Below are positions 49,840 to 59,296 of a DNA stretch of 64,000 nucleotides, in pieces (position 1 is the stretch's first letter; each line of letters opens with the position of its first letter). The position numbers and the translations under genes were made by a program. Where the stretch lies: the NCBI GenBank assembly GCA_030645955.1, contig JAUSMR010000076.1:1-64000 (forward strand), read 5' to 3'. A model generated the notes under the pieces. The model was not told where the DNA came from and did no database searches. It saw only the letters and a program-made list of their open reading frames with translations. This stretch comes from Gallionella sp. (GTDB lineage: Bacteria > Pseudomonadota > Gammaproteobacteria > Burkholderiales > Gallionellaceae).

Positions 49840-50166
49840 TCATTTGATAGATTTGATGGTTCCCTTGGGCAGCACGCTTTGAATCGCGGCCTTTTGCACC
49901 GTTACCTCGATATTGTCAGCGAGTTCCACGCCGACATATTGCTCATACACCTTGTTGATACGCCCCACTTCACCGCCCGACGTAATCACTTCATCACCGC
50001 GCTGCAGTGCTTCAATCATGGCTTTTTGTTCTTTGGCGCGCTTGCTTTGCGGGCGCAGTATGAAAAAATAAAATACCGCGGCCAGGACGATCAGCGGGAG
50101 AAAATCCATGAGGCCGGCACCCTGTGCCGGTGCGGCCGCTTCAGCATAAGCATTACTGATAAACAT
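49840..50166 (-). CDS. yajC: SecDF-associated translocase subunit YajC
   Basis: The 108-residue protein has a single N-terminal helix (LMDFLPLIVLAAVFYFFILRPQSKRAKEQ) and the soluble part HKAMIEALQRGDEVITSGG-like (KAMIEALQRGDEVITSGGEVG) typical of YajC. It belongs to the SecD-SecF-YajC complex. The order tgt-yajC-secD-secF is standard in proteobacteria. Confidence 0.95.
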   Translation of the reverse strand: MFISNAYAEAAAPAQGAGLMDFLPLIVLAAVFYFFILRPQSKRAKEQKAMIEALQRGDEVITSGGEVGRINKVYEQYVGVELADNIEVTVQKAAIQSVLPKGTIKSIK

Positions 50167-50254
50167 TTTTCAAACTCCAAGTATAAATCAAAAGGCGCGC
50201 ATTCTACCACGAAGCGCGGGGCGGCTTCATGCTTGCTTGCCCAACACACTTTGA

Positions 50255-50358
50255 GTAGGGCGGGTTACACCCGCCATTTGTGTTGGGCATGTTATTCCGG
50301 TTTGTCACGTGTTGCTGGCGGGTGTAACCCGCAAACCGGCGGGTGTAACCCGCCCTAC
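50255..50358. repeat. Composite GTAG...CTAC palindrome with duplicated GGCGGGTGTAACC arm
   Basis: The left arm GTAGGGCGGGTTACACCCGCC is inverted once completely at the right end (GGCGGGTGTAACCCGCCCTAC) and once more in part 21 bases earlier (GGCGGGTGTAACCCGC). It looks like a nested or expanded element. It lies between yajC and tgt. Confidence 0.75.
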
Positions 50359-50364
50359 GCCAGC

Positions 50365-51492
<1,128 letters not shown>

Positions 51493-51541
51493 TTATTTTT
51501 GCGGCGGGTAGCACCCGCCCTGCCACTGCCCGTTTCCTGAA

Positions 51542-52624
51542 TTACCGTAGGGCGGGTTCTACCCGCCTAATTAAATCGGCGGGTGAAACCCGCCCTACAT
51601 CTTCGCTTTGTCGTTCGATCAGCATCGCATCACCATAACTGAAGAACCGGTATTCTTTTTCCACCGCATGACGATACGCCGCCAGCATTTGCTCCATCCC
51701 GCCGAATGCGCACACCAGCATCAGCAGGGTGGATCTGGGCAAATGGAAATTGGTCAGCAGCACATCCACCACCTTGAAGCGGTAACCGGGCGTGATGAAG
51801 ATTTTGGTCTCGCCGCCTCCGGCCTGCAATGCGCCACTCTGCGCCGCGCTCTCCAGCGCGCGCAAGCTGGTCGTCCCCACCGCGATCACCCGCCCGCCTG
51901 CATTGCGCGCCCGGACTATCGCATCCACGGTGGACTGCGGAATCTCGTAGCATTCGCTGTGCATGGCGTGTTCGCGGATATGCTCGGTGCGCACCGGCTG
52001 AAACGTTCCGGCGCCGACATGCAGCGTGACACAGGCGATCTGCACACCCTTATCGCGCAATGCCTGCAGCATGGACTCGTCGAAATGCAGCCCCGCCGTG
52101 GGAGCCGCCACCGCGCCTGCCTCACGCGCGAACACTGTTTGATAGCGCTGCTCATCTTCAACATCCGCCGCGTGCGTGATGTAAGGCGGCAAAGGCAGCT
52201 GGCCATAACGTTCCAGCAAGTCCAGCACAGCATCATCGGAAACAAAATGCAAACGAAAAAATTCGCCCTCACGCCCCAATACCTCTACTGGTAAGCAGCC
52301 TGCCAGCAGCAGCCTGCTGCCGGCTTTAGGCGCATGGCTGGCGCGCACTTGGGCCAATACCTCGTGCTCATTCAGCACACGCTCGACGAGCACCTCGACC
52401 TTGCCGCCGCTGTCCTTGGTGCCAAACAGGCGCGCCTTGATGACACGGGTGTCGTTCAGCACCAGCACATCGCTCGGCTCAACCAGCCGCAACAGATCGG
52501 CAAAGCGACAATCATCCAGCATCCCGCCATGCGCATGCAGCAGGCGGCTGGCGCCGCGCCGCGCCGGCGGATGCTGCGCGATCAACTGCTCAGGCAGGGC
52601 AAAATCAAATTCATCAGTACGCAT
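51542..52624 (-). CDS. queA: S-adenosylmethionine:tRNA ribosyltransferase-isomerase
   Basis: QueA transfers and rearranges the ribose of S-adenosylmethionine onto preQ1-tRNA to give epoxyqueuosine. From the ATG at 52624 ([19 protein letters not shown]) it is 360 residues. Conserved parts are [14 protein letters not shown] near residue 55, [16 protein letters not shown] near 175, [13 protein letters not shown] near 202 and [12 protein letters not shown] near 295. The family normally ends soon after YGDAMLIER. Here about 20 extra residues are encoded by a GTAG palindrome fused in frame to the gene. Confidence 0.95.
   Translation of the reverse strand: MRTDEFDFALPEQLIAQHPPARRGASRLLHAHGGMLDDCRFADLLRLVEPSDVLVLNDTRVIKARLFGTKDSGGKVEVLVERVLNEHEVLAQVRASHAPKAGSRLLLAGCLPVEVLGREGEFFRLHFVSDDAVLDLLERYGQLPLPPYITHAADVEDEQRYQTVFAREAGAVAAPTAGLHFDESMLQALRDKGVQIACVTLHVGAGTFQPVRTEHIREHAMHSECYEIPQSTVDAIVRARNAGGRVIAVGTTSLRALESAAQSGALQAGGGETKIFITPGYRFKVVDVLLTNFHLPRSTLLMLVCAFGGMEQMLAAYRHAVEKEYRFFSYGDAMLIERQSEDVGRVSPADLIRRVEPALR
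51547..51598. repeat. GTAG...CTAC palindrome inside the queA 3' end
   Basis: The arms GTAGGGCGGGTTCTACCCGCC and GGCGGGTGAAACCCGCCCTAC surround AATTAAAT. The whole element is read through by queA as its last residues ([19 protein letters not shown]), and the stop follows two bases past it. Confidence 0.88.
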
Positions 52625-52702
52625 GAACAACAACGATAATTTTACAAAGGCGGGATTGTAGTTGATGTGGCGCGCCGCTTCATGGATAATGCGCCCCGCT
52701 TA

Positions 52703-52786
52703 GCCGGGGTGATGGAACTGGTAGACGTGCCGGACTCAAAATCCGGTGCCGCAAGGCGTGGGGGTTCGATTCCCCCCCCCGGCACC
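52703..52786 (+). tRNA. tRNA-Leu (anticodon CAA)
   Basis: The sequence GCCGGGGTGATGGAACTGGT ... CCCCGGCACCA has a complete acceptor stem GCCGGGG/CCCCGGC and encoded CCA. The anticodon stem-loop is CCGGA-CTCAAAA-TCCGG, anticodon CAA. A variable arm and the T-arm GGGGG-TTCGATT-CCCCC confirm class II tRNA-Leu. It is divergent from queA and decodes UUG. Confidence 0.95.
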
Positions 52787-52922
52787 AATAAGCATACGCA
52801 AGAAAATCTCAACATTCGAGCTCGATCAATCAAACAGACGGCACGCCTTGGGCTGCCAGTTTTCTGTCGCGTGCAATTTACCCCCTGCGCTTCGATCAAC
52901 GTGCAAACGGACATTACCAACG

Positions 52923-52954
52923 AAAAAGCCGGCCTAGAGTGACGGCCGGCTTTT
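52923..52954. terminator. Bidirectional terminator after tRNA-Leu / before FecR gene end
   Basis: AAAAGCCGGCC-TAGAGTGAC-GGCCGGCTTTT, symmetric A/T flanks. It can end the tRNA transcript and the minus-strand FecR-type transcript (stop at 53000). Confidence 0.82.
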
Positions 52955-52999
52955 CAAAATATCGATTTACAGGCTGACTCGCCGGATCTGCACAGAACC

Positions 53000-53923
53000 C
53001 TAATGTTGGGTAGTAGTTGAATTGACAACCGCTACCGCAACAGCCGCTACCCCTATACCAATTCCAATCGTGGTAGCCGAAATACCGGCCGCTGCCCCGC
53101 CTGTTGCAGCGGCAGTGCTGGCTGCTGCCCCGCCCGCTGCGGCTCCCCCGGCTTCAGTGGCTGTCATTGCTGCGGTTGCGTCAGCAGCAGTCGCTGTCGT
53201 GCCGGTTGTAGCGGCTTCGCTACCCGTCAAAGCGCCACTTGCCGGAGGTGGCACGGGTGCAGCCGGAGGTGGCACGGGCGCGGGTATCGCCGCAGGAACA
53301 GGGATCGCAACGACCTGGCTAAATGTGCCGGCAGGCACCGTAGCAGCAGGTACCGGGGTGGTCAGCGCGGCGGCTGAAGGGGTCAGAGCGGTCTGACCGG
53401 CGGATAATATGGTCACACCTGCCGCATTGGTCATGCTGATGCTGCCCGATAACACCTGGCTGTAGGTAGCGTCATTGGCCATGACAACCAGAAACTCTGT
53501 TCCGCGAATGCCTATCGTCACATTGGGGGTTGCGAGCCTGAATGCTTTCGGGTTGCGCTGACCGATCTGTCCGGTAATGAAACGCATCCCGCCTTTGAAC
53601 ATCGAAAAGACAATACTGTTCTCCTCAACCTGCCTGGGTTCGTAGCGATATTCGCGCACCTTAAAGGTGGAGTTGGCTTGCATGCTGACCACCTGGCCAT
53701 CTTCGAACTTCAGCACGGCATGGCTATGGTCGCCGGTCCTGATGACCGTACCGGAAGCAACCGTATCGTTCTTTACCACTGGACGCGGGGGATTTTTGCC
53801 GATGGCAACAGACACCGAGCCGGCAGCGTCATAGACATAGCCACCCGCCGCCCACGCAGAAACCGGGACCAAAGCCACCCAGGCGAGCACCACCGTCCTT
53901 GCAATGCTATGTTTCCAACCCAT
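53000..53923 (-). CDS. FecR-domain secreted protein with YjbE-like Ala/Gly-rich tail
   Basis: From the ATG at 53923 the 307-residue precursor has a signal peptide (VVLAWVALVPVSAWAAG) and then a FecR domain (about residues 40-165). The domain is marked by AVLKFEDGQVVSMQANSTFKV, GGMRFITGQIGQ and NVTIGIRGTEFLV. A Pro/Ala/Thr linker follows. The last 60 residues are Ala/Gly-rich with a hydrophobic helix and end VNSTTTQH. That end matches the C-termini of the two small neighbouring proteins (STTTNH, STTNH). It is probably a periplasmic or cell-surface part of the YjbH locus. Confidence 0.82.
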   Translation of the reverse strand: MGWKHSIARTVVLAWVALVPVSAWAAGGYVYDAAGSVSVAIGKNPPRPVVKNDTVASGTVIRTGDHSHAVLKFEDGQVVSMQANSTFKVREYRYEPRQVEENSIVFSMFKGGMRFITGQIGQRNPKAFRLATPNVTIGIRGTEFLVVMANDATYSQVLSGSISMTNAAGVTILSAGQTALTPSAAALTTPVPAATVPAGTFSQVVAIPVPAAIPAPVPPPAAPVPPPASGALTGSEAATTGTTATAADATAAMTATEAGGAAAGGAAASTAAATGGAAAGISATTIGIGIGVAAVAVAVVNSTTTQH

Positions 53924-54013
53924 TATTCTTCCAACAATTAAGCACACAAAAAATCTGAAGGCTTAACTGCTGCGCCCTCCTGATCAAGCAACTGCTCAGC
54001 GATGCAAACACGC

Positions 54014-54262
54014 TCAGTGGTTAGTGGTTGTACTCACATTAGCTGTAGTTACAATTGTAGCAGCGACAATAATACCCGTAGCAAGTCCGGCAGCAGCCAC
54101 AGCTTCAGCCGTAGCAGCACCACCGGCTGCACCACTATCCGCAGCAGCACCGCCCGTTGCAGCACCACCCGCAGATGTTCCGGCCGCGCCCTCGGTTGCG
54201 GCTGACACACCACCCGAAACCGACATTACCAAAGCCAATACCAATATGTGTATTTTACTCAT
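54014..54262 (-). CDS. YjbE-like small Ala/Gly-rich secreted protein, copy 1
   Basis: From the ATG at 54262 (GGGAGG upstream) the 82-residue protein has a signal peptide MSKIHILVLALVMSVSGGVSA. An Ala/Gly/Ser-rich middle follows, then a hydrophobic helix (GLATGIIVAATIVTTANV) and the end STTTNH. Composition and size recall YjbE/GfcA, the small secreted protein of E. coli exopolysaccharide loci that also contain YjbH/GfcD. It is paralogous to the next gene, sharing signal peptide, leader and C-terminus. Confidence 0.72.
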   Translation of the reverse strand: MSKIHILVLALVMSVSGGVSAATEGAAGTSAGGAATGGAAADSGAAGGAATAEAVAAAGLATGIIVAATIVTTANVSTTTNH

Positions 54263-54384
54263 TGCCAATACCTCCCAAGTTAGTTTCAAATGATTGCCCA
54301 CCTACATGCTGTGATTATCCAGATACAACAAGCAGATGCAAGGCTTATTTCCATGCACCAAACCAACCTCGCGCCATTCACCCC
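54190..54384. repeat. Duplicated leader and 5' coding segment, copy A
   Basis: About 195 bases covering the signal-peptide codons, the Shine-Dalgarno and about 120 bases of upstream DNA are repeated with roughly 85-90 percent identity by eye at 54951-55144. Shared stretches include ATTATCCAGATAC and CCAACCTCGCGCCATTCACC. The untranslated part is as conserved as the coding part. Confidence 0.75.
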
Positions 54385-54792
54385 ACGCGGGACGAGACGG
54401 AACCAAATGCAGGTCGGGCTGCGCCCGGCATGGTGTTCGCAAACCACTTTGTCATTGAGAGGCCCACAGGGCCGTGGCAATCCACAAGGTTTTCGTTGAG
54501 TCTGACGCTGCGCTGACTGGTCTGCCGCGTCGGCTGTGCCTCCTCGCAGTGACGGGGGCGTGTGTCATTGCGAGGCCCGCAGGGCCGTGGCAATCCAGAA
54601 GGTTTTCGTTGAGTCTGATGCTATGCTGCCGGACTGCCGCGTCGCTATGCCCCTCCCTGCTCTAGTGCAGTGCTTGCGAATACCTGGTACTAGACGCGCG
54701 CTTATGCAGGTCGGGTTTCAAACCGACATGCCGGGCAAAAGCCCGATCCACGAGGTGCACCAGCAGGCTTCCTGTTAATGCAAAGCACTACA
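54263..54792. other. Interval between the two YjbE-like genes
   Basis: This interval of about 530 bases holds the leader of copy 1, two tandem palindromic units (54451-54660) and a GCAGGTCGGGTTTC...CCGATCCAC palindrome (54706-54750). No coding frame is supported. The repeats probably inserted after the duplication and separated the paralogues. Confidence 0.65.
54451..54660. repeat. Two tandem copies of a GTCATTGCGAGG-type palindromic repeat
   Basis: Units starting at 54451 and 54564 share GAGGCCC-CAGGGCCGTGGCA, then AATCCA-AAGGTTTTCGTTGAG and CTGCCGCGTCG, with a period of 113 bases. Each can fold back on itself (GTCATTG...CAGTGAC). The type is dispersed in many bacterial genomes. A related single copy lies at 57977. 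Confidence 0.75.
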
Positions 54793-55023
54793 CTAGTGGT
54801 TAGTTGTACTTACAGCAGCAGTCGCTACAACTGAAGCAGCGACGAAAATGCCCGCGGCAACTAAACTAGAGCCCGCAACAGTCGCGCCACCCGCAGCAGT
54901 CGCGCCACCCGCAGCAGGAGCACCACCCGCAGCAGCACCACCCGCTGCGCCCTCGGTTGCGGCTGACACACCACCCGAAACCGACATTACCAAAGCCAAT
55001 ACCAATATGTGTATTTTACTCAT
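54793..55023 (-). CDS. YjbE-like small Ala/Gly-rich secreted protein, copy 2
   Basis: From the ATG at 55023 (AAGGAGG upstream) the 76-residue protein has the same signal peptide as copy 1 and an Ala/Gly/Thr-rich middle with GGAPAAGGATAAGGATVAG. A hydrophobic helix (LVAAGIFVAASVVATAAV) leads to the end STTNH. It lies 170 bases after yjbH-like and before copy 1, and is the older-positioned member of a tandem duplication. Secretion and a surface or matrix role are inferred from composition and locus. Confidence 0.72.
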   Translation of the reverse strand: MSKIHILVLALVMSVSGGVSAATEGAAGGAAAGGAPAAGGATAAGGATVAGSSLVAAGIFVAASVVATAAVSTTNH

Positions 55024-55144
55024 TGCCAATACCTCCTTAAGTTCGTTACAAATGATTGCTCACCTACAGACTGTAATTATCCAGATACGACATGCGGATG
55101 CAAGGCTTTTTTCCATGCACCAAATCAACCTCGCGCCATTCACC
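54951..55144. repeat. Duplicated leader and 5' coding segment, copy B
   Basis: The partner of 54190-54384. Conservation of about 120 non-coding bases ahead of both starts suggests that each copy kept its own promoter or an mRNA leader. Confidence 0.75.
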
Positions 55145-55193
55145 CTGAACAGTGCGCCACCTGTGCGGTGCGAACACCACAGCAAGCTGTGCC

Positions 55194-57386
55194 TTACCAA
55201 GCCTCCCACGGAATGCGATCCATCGACATGCTATCGCGTCGCTGATCGTAGCTATCGTCCAGATCGCCGAGGTATTGCAATCCGTCACGGTCATGCATGT
55301 TGATATAAGCCGGCTCCAGCATGTCATACAGATCACCGGGTGAAACCGCCATCTGCCCCACATCGCGCGTCCAGGGAGCAATCGCGATTCTCGGAGCTGT
55401 CTGAGTGTCCCTGGTCAACATCGAGGTGAGCGGAATGGACATGAATATCCCCTTGTCATGGTAGGGGTCGGTGGGTGTTCCCGGACTCGTGATGTCATTG
55501 CCGTTGGTCAGCGAATACCACATGCCCACCTCGAAACCTGAGCGGAAACGGCGCTTCATCTCAAAGCGCGCACCGGTATCCCCGGCAAGAAAACGCCCCG
55601 CGCGTACAGCCGCCGTCACCCCGGTGGTCTGGAAGCGGTAGTGCAGGGTTGCCAATGCCGTCACGGTGGAATAATTGCGGAAGGTAAAACCGCCCCCGAC
55701 ATCGCGTTGTTTGAGTGAGTCCACGCTCACATCAAATGCCCAGGGAGCGTGTTCCGGAAAATACAACACCTGCCCGCCCGCGCCGCCAAACATTTCTTCA
55801 TACAGGCCTGCTGAGGCGCGTGCATACACCCTCTGCCGTGGATGGTAAAACTTGTTCAGCACCGCCTGAGCCAACTTCAAATTGCCGCTTTTTTTGTAAT
55901 CGGCGACATCGGTGCGCACATGCGGCAGCAAACTGTTGGAAGGCTGCGTCACCCCGCTCACGTTTTGCTTCAGGGTCAGCTGGGCGGCTGACTTGAAAAA
56001 CAAACCGTTGTTCAGCTGCTTTCCATAATGAGCGTTAACGAACGTCTCGTAGCGAAGCGCGCCACTGGGGTCGTTAAAATAAAAACCCAAACCGGGCGCC
56101 ACGCGAATTTTGTCCAGCCTTGCGCCCTCGCTGCGAAAACTGACGATATCCCCGTCATCGCCATCCAGATGCGTTTTGGAATATCCCGCCAAATCGTCCG
56201 GCATCGCGCTCTTGCCCGCAGCCGGTTGCGGCTGCGCATAATCGATCGTGACAAAGGGGGCGAGCTGCTTGCGGCTTTCCAGCCCGTTGAAATAGCGCTG
56301 CAGCTGCCCGGCATCGGTGAAAGTATACGTGGCAAACGGCATATCGCTGACCGTATAGTGAATCCTGAGTTCGCGCGTCTCTTCTGGAGACCTCAACATA
56401 ATGCTGCGTGCGGCGCGTCCCACCGCACGGCTGGGCAACGAAATGCGCGTATTGGCCAGGGTCGCCTCGAATGTCTGCCCGGAGACACCGAGATGAACGT
56501 TCTTGAAATCCTGCCCGAGCAAGCGCCCGGTCAATTCGCGCTGATACCGCGGATCGGCATTCCATTGCTCGAGAGTGGGCCGGGTCACGATCCCGGTATC
56601 CGGTGCCGGTTCATCGAGCTTGGGAATGAATTCTTTCGCCTCAAAGGGAACCGAGGCATAGACGTTGATGCCGGGCTTGCCATCACGCCAGGCAAGCTGA
56701 GAACCCAGCCAGCCCCAGCGGTATTCCAGGGCCAGGCCAATGCCTTTGTTGCGCTGATCCACCCCGGTTTGCGCCGACAGATGATCCTGGCGGTAATTAT
56801 TGGCATCGTATTCCGCCACCAGCGCAATCCCGTTCCAGTCTTTGGGCGCGTAGCGCGCACCGGCAAACACACCGCTGATGCGTCCTTTTCCAAAACCCAG
56901 CGTCGCATCCAAATCACCAAATCGTTTGCTGGCCGCCAGATAGTGAGACTTGAACAACCCCGTGCCCTGCACATCGTTCAAGCCAAATGCGACTGACGGC
57001 GTGAGCCAGTCTTCCTCCAGCAACAACACCTTGCCGCTGGCGACTTTGTCCTTGTAGTCGCCATAACCTGCCCAACGGGGGTCATTCGACGCACTTACCG
57101 GAGCCATAATCCGCACATAGCGCGCATAAATTTCCACGCGCGGCAGCAGCGTGATGCTGCTCCAGATAATATTCGAATAAGGCTCGGCAAAGCTGTAGCC
57201 CATGCGAAACGTGCCATCCGCCTCGATACGCCCGCCCGGCATGTTGATGTAGCCGGTCTCGCCGTTGATATTGGGCTGCGCGAACACTGCCGGTGAAGCG
57301 CACGCTGCCAACACAGCAAACACCAGAACAGCAAGGGGCAGGATTTTTACTTGGGCCTTGATCCTTGAACCTTGAAGCTTGCTCAT
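55194..57386 (-). CDS. YjbH-domain outer-membrane exopolysaccharide protein
   Basis: The 730-residue protein has a signal sequence ending ACASPAVFAQ (a lipobox-like LAAC lies within it) and the YjbH start NINGETGYINMPGGRIEADGTFRMGYSFAEPYSNI. A beta-rich barrel-like body follows, with SKRFGDLDATLGFGKGR near residue 155 and a C-terminal half similar to GfcD (GFYFNDPSGALRYE, FRSGFEVGMWYSLTNGND, DKGIFMSIPLTSML). YjbH/GfcD proteins belong to O-antigen-capsule or exopolysaccharide secretion loci. The ATG overlaps the MORN lipoprotein stop. Confidence 0.88.
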   Translation of the reverse strand: MSKLQGSRIKAQVKILPLAVLVFAVLAACASPAVFAQPNINGETGYINMPGGRIEADGTFRMGYSFAEPYSNIIWSSITLLPRVEIYARYVRIMAPVSASNDPRWAGYGDYKDKVASGKVLLLEEDWLTPSVAFGLNDVQGTGLFKSHYLAASKRFGDLDATLGFGKGRISGVFAGARYAPKDWNGIALVAEYDANNYRQDHLSAQTGVDQRNKGIGLALEYRWGWLGSQLAWRDGKPGINVYASVPFEAKEFIPKLDEPAPDTGIVTRPTLEQWNADPRYQRELTGRLLGQDFKNVHLGVSGQTFEATLANTRISLPSRAVGRAARSIMLRSPEETRELRIHYTVSDMPFATYTFTDAGQLQRYFNGLESRKQLAPFVTIDYAQPQPAAGKSAMPDDLAGYSKTHLDGDDGDIVSFRSEGARLDKIRVAPGLGFYFNDPSGALRYETFVNAHYGKQLNNGLFFKSAAQLTLKQNVSGVTQPSNSLLPHVRTDVADYKKSGNLKLAQAVLNKFYHPRQRVYARASAGLYEEMFGGAGGQVLYFPEHAPWAFDVSVDSLKQRDVGGGFTFRNYSTVTALATLHYRFQTTGVTAAVRAGRFLAGDTGARFEMKRRFRSGFEVGMWYSLTNGNDITSPGTPTDPYHDKGIFMSIPLTSMLTRDTQTAPRIAIAPWTRDVGQMAVSPGDLYDMLEPAYINMHDRDGLQYLGDLDDSYDQRRDSMSMDRIPWEAW

Positions 57387-57916
57387 TGTTTCCTGTTCCC
57401 CACACCTTGAGCCTTGTCCGCCTTGGCGGCCGCTTCGGCAGCTTGCGCGCGCCGCAGCTCCATCACACTCAACCCCATGCGCAAATCATCCCGCCATTTG
57501 CCTTCATATCGATCCCCGCTGCCCCACTGGAACACACCCCACCCGTGACGCAGGTCGCGCCGGTATTCCCCCTGATAGCGATCCCCCGCCCATGGCGTTT
57601 TATCGCCCCACACATAGACACCCTGTCCATGCCGGTAATCGTCGCTAAAATCCCCCGCGTAGCGATCCCCGTTCGGCATCACCTTGATACCCTTGCCGTG
57701 TTTCTTGCCTGCCAGAAAATCGCCGCGATAACTCCCCGCCCCGCTGACCTCGCCATAACCTTCGGCGAGCCCATCCTTGCAACTGCCGCTGTAAACGCCC
57801 TGCGCCAGATCGGGATCGAACACTCTGCAGGACTGCTGCGTGCCGCCAGACATTGCGCAACCGGAAAGCAGCACAACTGCCAACACCGGCATACACATGG
57901 ATTTCAGTGAAACCAT
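57383..57916 (-). CDS. MORN-repeat lipoprotein
   Basis: The 177-residue precursor has a lipobox VVLLSGCAMSG (Cys20). At least five MORN-type repeats follow (residues about 40-150): VYSGSCKDGLAEGYGEVSG, YRGDFLAGKKHGKGIKVMP, RYAGDFSDDYRHGQGVYVWG, YQGEYRRDLRHGWGVFQWG and YEGKWRDDLRMG. The C-terminus is Ala-rich and charged. It probably sits in the outer-membrane inner leaflet beside the YjbH protein. Its stop overlaps the yjbH start (ATGA), so the two are coupled. Confidence 0.88.
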   Translation of the reverse strand: MVSLKSMCMPVLAVVLLSGCAMSGGTQQSCRVFDPDLAQGVYSGSCKDGLAEGYGEVSGAGSYRGDFLAGKKHGKGIKVMPNGDRYAGDFSDDYRHGQGVYVWGDKTPWAGDRYQGEYRRDLRHGWGVFQWGSGDRYEGKWRDDLRMGLSVMELRRAQAAEAAAKADKAQGVGNRKQ

Positions 57917-57976
57917 CTCAGCTTTTTTAATGACATTTCTTATTTTCGTAACGATGCACGCAATGATAGTCCACTC

Positions 57977-58084
57977 TCATTGCGAGGAGGCACAGGCTTT
58001 GGCAGGGCGGGCGCTGCCCGCCATGGCGGGTAAAACCCGCCCTACCTGCTGGATTGCCACAGCCCCTTGCGGGCCTCGCAATGA
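57977..58084. repeat. Nested palindrome: GGGCGGG element inside a TCATTGCGAG element
   Basis: The outer arms TCATTGCGAGG and GGCCTCGCAATGA enclose GGATTGCCAC-type arms. In their centre (58001-58045) lies a GCAGGGCGGG...CCCGCCCTAC palindrome of the GTAG family. One repeat family has apparently inserted into another. Confidence 0.75.
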
Positions 58085-58138
58085 CAAGCTCTCTTGAATT
58101 GGAAGTGGTATTCGGATTATTAAACGCGATGGCAGAGA

Positions 58139-59137
58139 CTAACAATTGCGCAACCGATAATAGTAAGCCGCAAACAACAGGACAAAGCTCCAGAACACCA
58201 CCGCAGCAGAAGCATGCATCATGAAAAAGATCACACCAATTCCGACCATGATTATCTGAACTCCGCTTAGCAACAACACCGAGTTATTAATTGTCAGTCC
58301 GGTGTCTTCCAGCACATGATGAATATGCGTGCGATCTGCCTCAAAGAGCGGAGTTTTGCGCCGCTTACGCCGTATCATCACAGTCAGTGTATCCAATAAC
58401 GGAACGCCAAACAGCCACAACACAATTGCCGGCTCTGCCGACACCACATTCCCCGCTACCTGTGACATGAACCAGCCCAGCATCAAGCCCAGCCACATAC
58501 TTCCCGCATCGCCCATGAACACCCAGGCGCGCCTGACAAAAAGACGCGTATTGAACAACAGGAATCCGACCAAAGCCCCAGTTATCGCCAAAACAAGAGG
58601 AAACAACTCAAAAGTCCCCGATAAACAAAAAATCGCCGCCACACCCAAAACGGAAATCAGTGCCATCTTGCCCGCCATGCCGTCCGCCCCATCGATCATG
58701 TTCACCGCATTGATCCCGCCGACAAACGCGACCACGCTGAACGGAACAGCAAACATGCCAAGCTGAACATCACTTCCGAACAAAGCACCCAGATGCGTGA
58801 TCGTTCCTCCTGCGCCGATGATAACGACCAACACCAGAAATACCTGAATTATCATGCGCAACGAGGCCGACAGTCCATGCTTATCATCGAAGATACCCAG
58901 AATCACCAGCGCGGCGGCACAACCCATTAGCACTGCCACATTACCGACCAGACCATCAGCCCACAGCAACCCCAGCAGCACCGCCACAAACATTGCCAAA
59001 CCGCCCACCGTAGGGGTTGGATGCGCGTGCTGCTTACGCCCCCCGGGGCAATCGACGATGCCAAAACGGTACGCCATACCGCGCAGCAACAAAATCAAAA
59101 CCGCACAACTTAACAACGAAATAACAAAAACTTGCAT
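58139..59137 (-). CDS. Undecaprenyl-phosphate glycosyl-1-phosphate transferase (WecA/MraY superfamily)
   Basis: The 332-residue polytopic enzyme transfers a sugar-1-phosphate from a UDP-sugar to undecaprenyl phosphate, starting a surface glycan. Motifs are RKQHAHPTPTVGGLAMF near residue 34, ILGIFDDKHGLSA near 80 (Asp pair), AVNMIDGADGMAG near 144, FMGDAGSMWLG near 208 and the basic RTHIHHVLEDTG near 270. WecA/Rfe (GlcNAc-1-P) is the best guess; the sugar is not readable. It is upstream of the MORN-YjbH-YjbE-like genes on the same strand. Confidence 0.9.
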   Translation of the reverse strand: MQVFVISLLSCAVLILLLRGMAYRFGIVDCPGGRKQHAHPTPTVGGLAMFVAVLLGLLWADGLVGNVAVLMGCAAALVILGIFDDKHGLSASLRMIIQVFLVLVVIIGAGGTITHLGALFGSDVQLGMFAVPFSVVAFVGGINAVNMIDGADGMAGKMALISVLGVAAIFCLSGTFELFPLVLAITGALVGFLLFNTRLFVRRAWVFMGDAGSMWLGLMLGWFMSQVAGNVVSAEPAIVLWLFGVPLLDTLTVMIRRKRRKTPLFEADRTHIHHVLEDTGLTINNSVLLLSGVQIIMVGIGVIFFMMHASAAVVFWSFVLLFAAYYYRLRNC

Positions 59138-59296
59138 ATAGCCTTTATTTGAATTTTGAGTGGGCGAAATTGCATTTTATGGGAGTGTTACACGGCAAAC
59201 AATATGCCAAACAGACTATTGACAAGGCGAGGAACTTTGCAGGCAAGCAGCAAAGAAGATTCAACTCGTCAACAAAGAATAATGCCCCCGAAGCAA

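Noticed and set aside
53022..53396. Ala/Pro-rich plus-strand ORF opposite the FecR protein tail
   Set aside because: It is the complement of a GCN-repeat-rich coding region; the minus strand has signal peptide, Shine-Dalgarno and FecR motifs.
54451..54660. CRISPR-like array
   Set aside because: There are only two units of about 113 bases, each a palindrome, with no regular short repeat/spacer structure and no cas genes.
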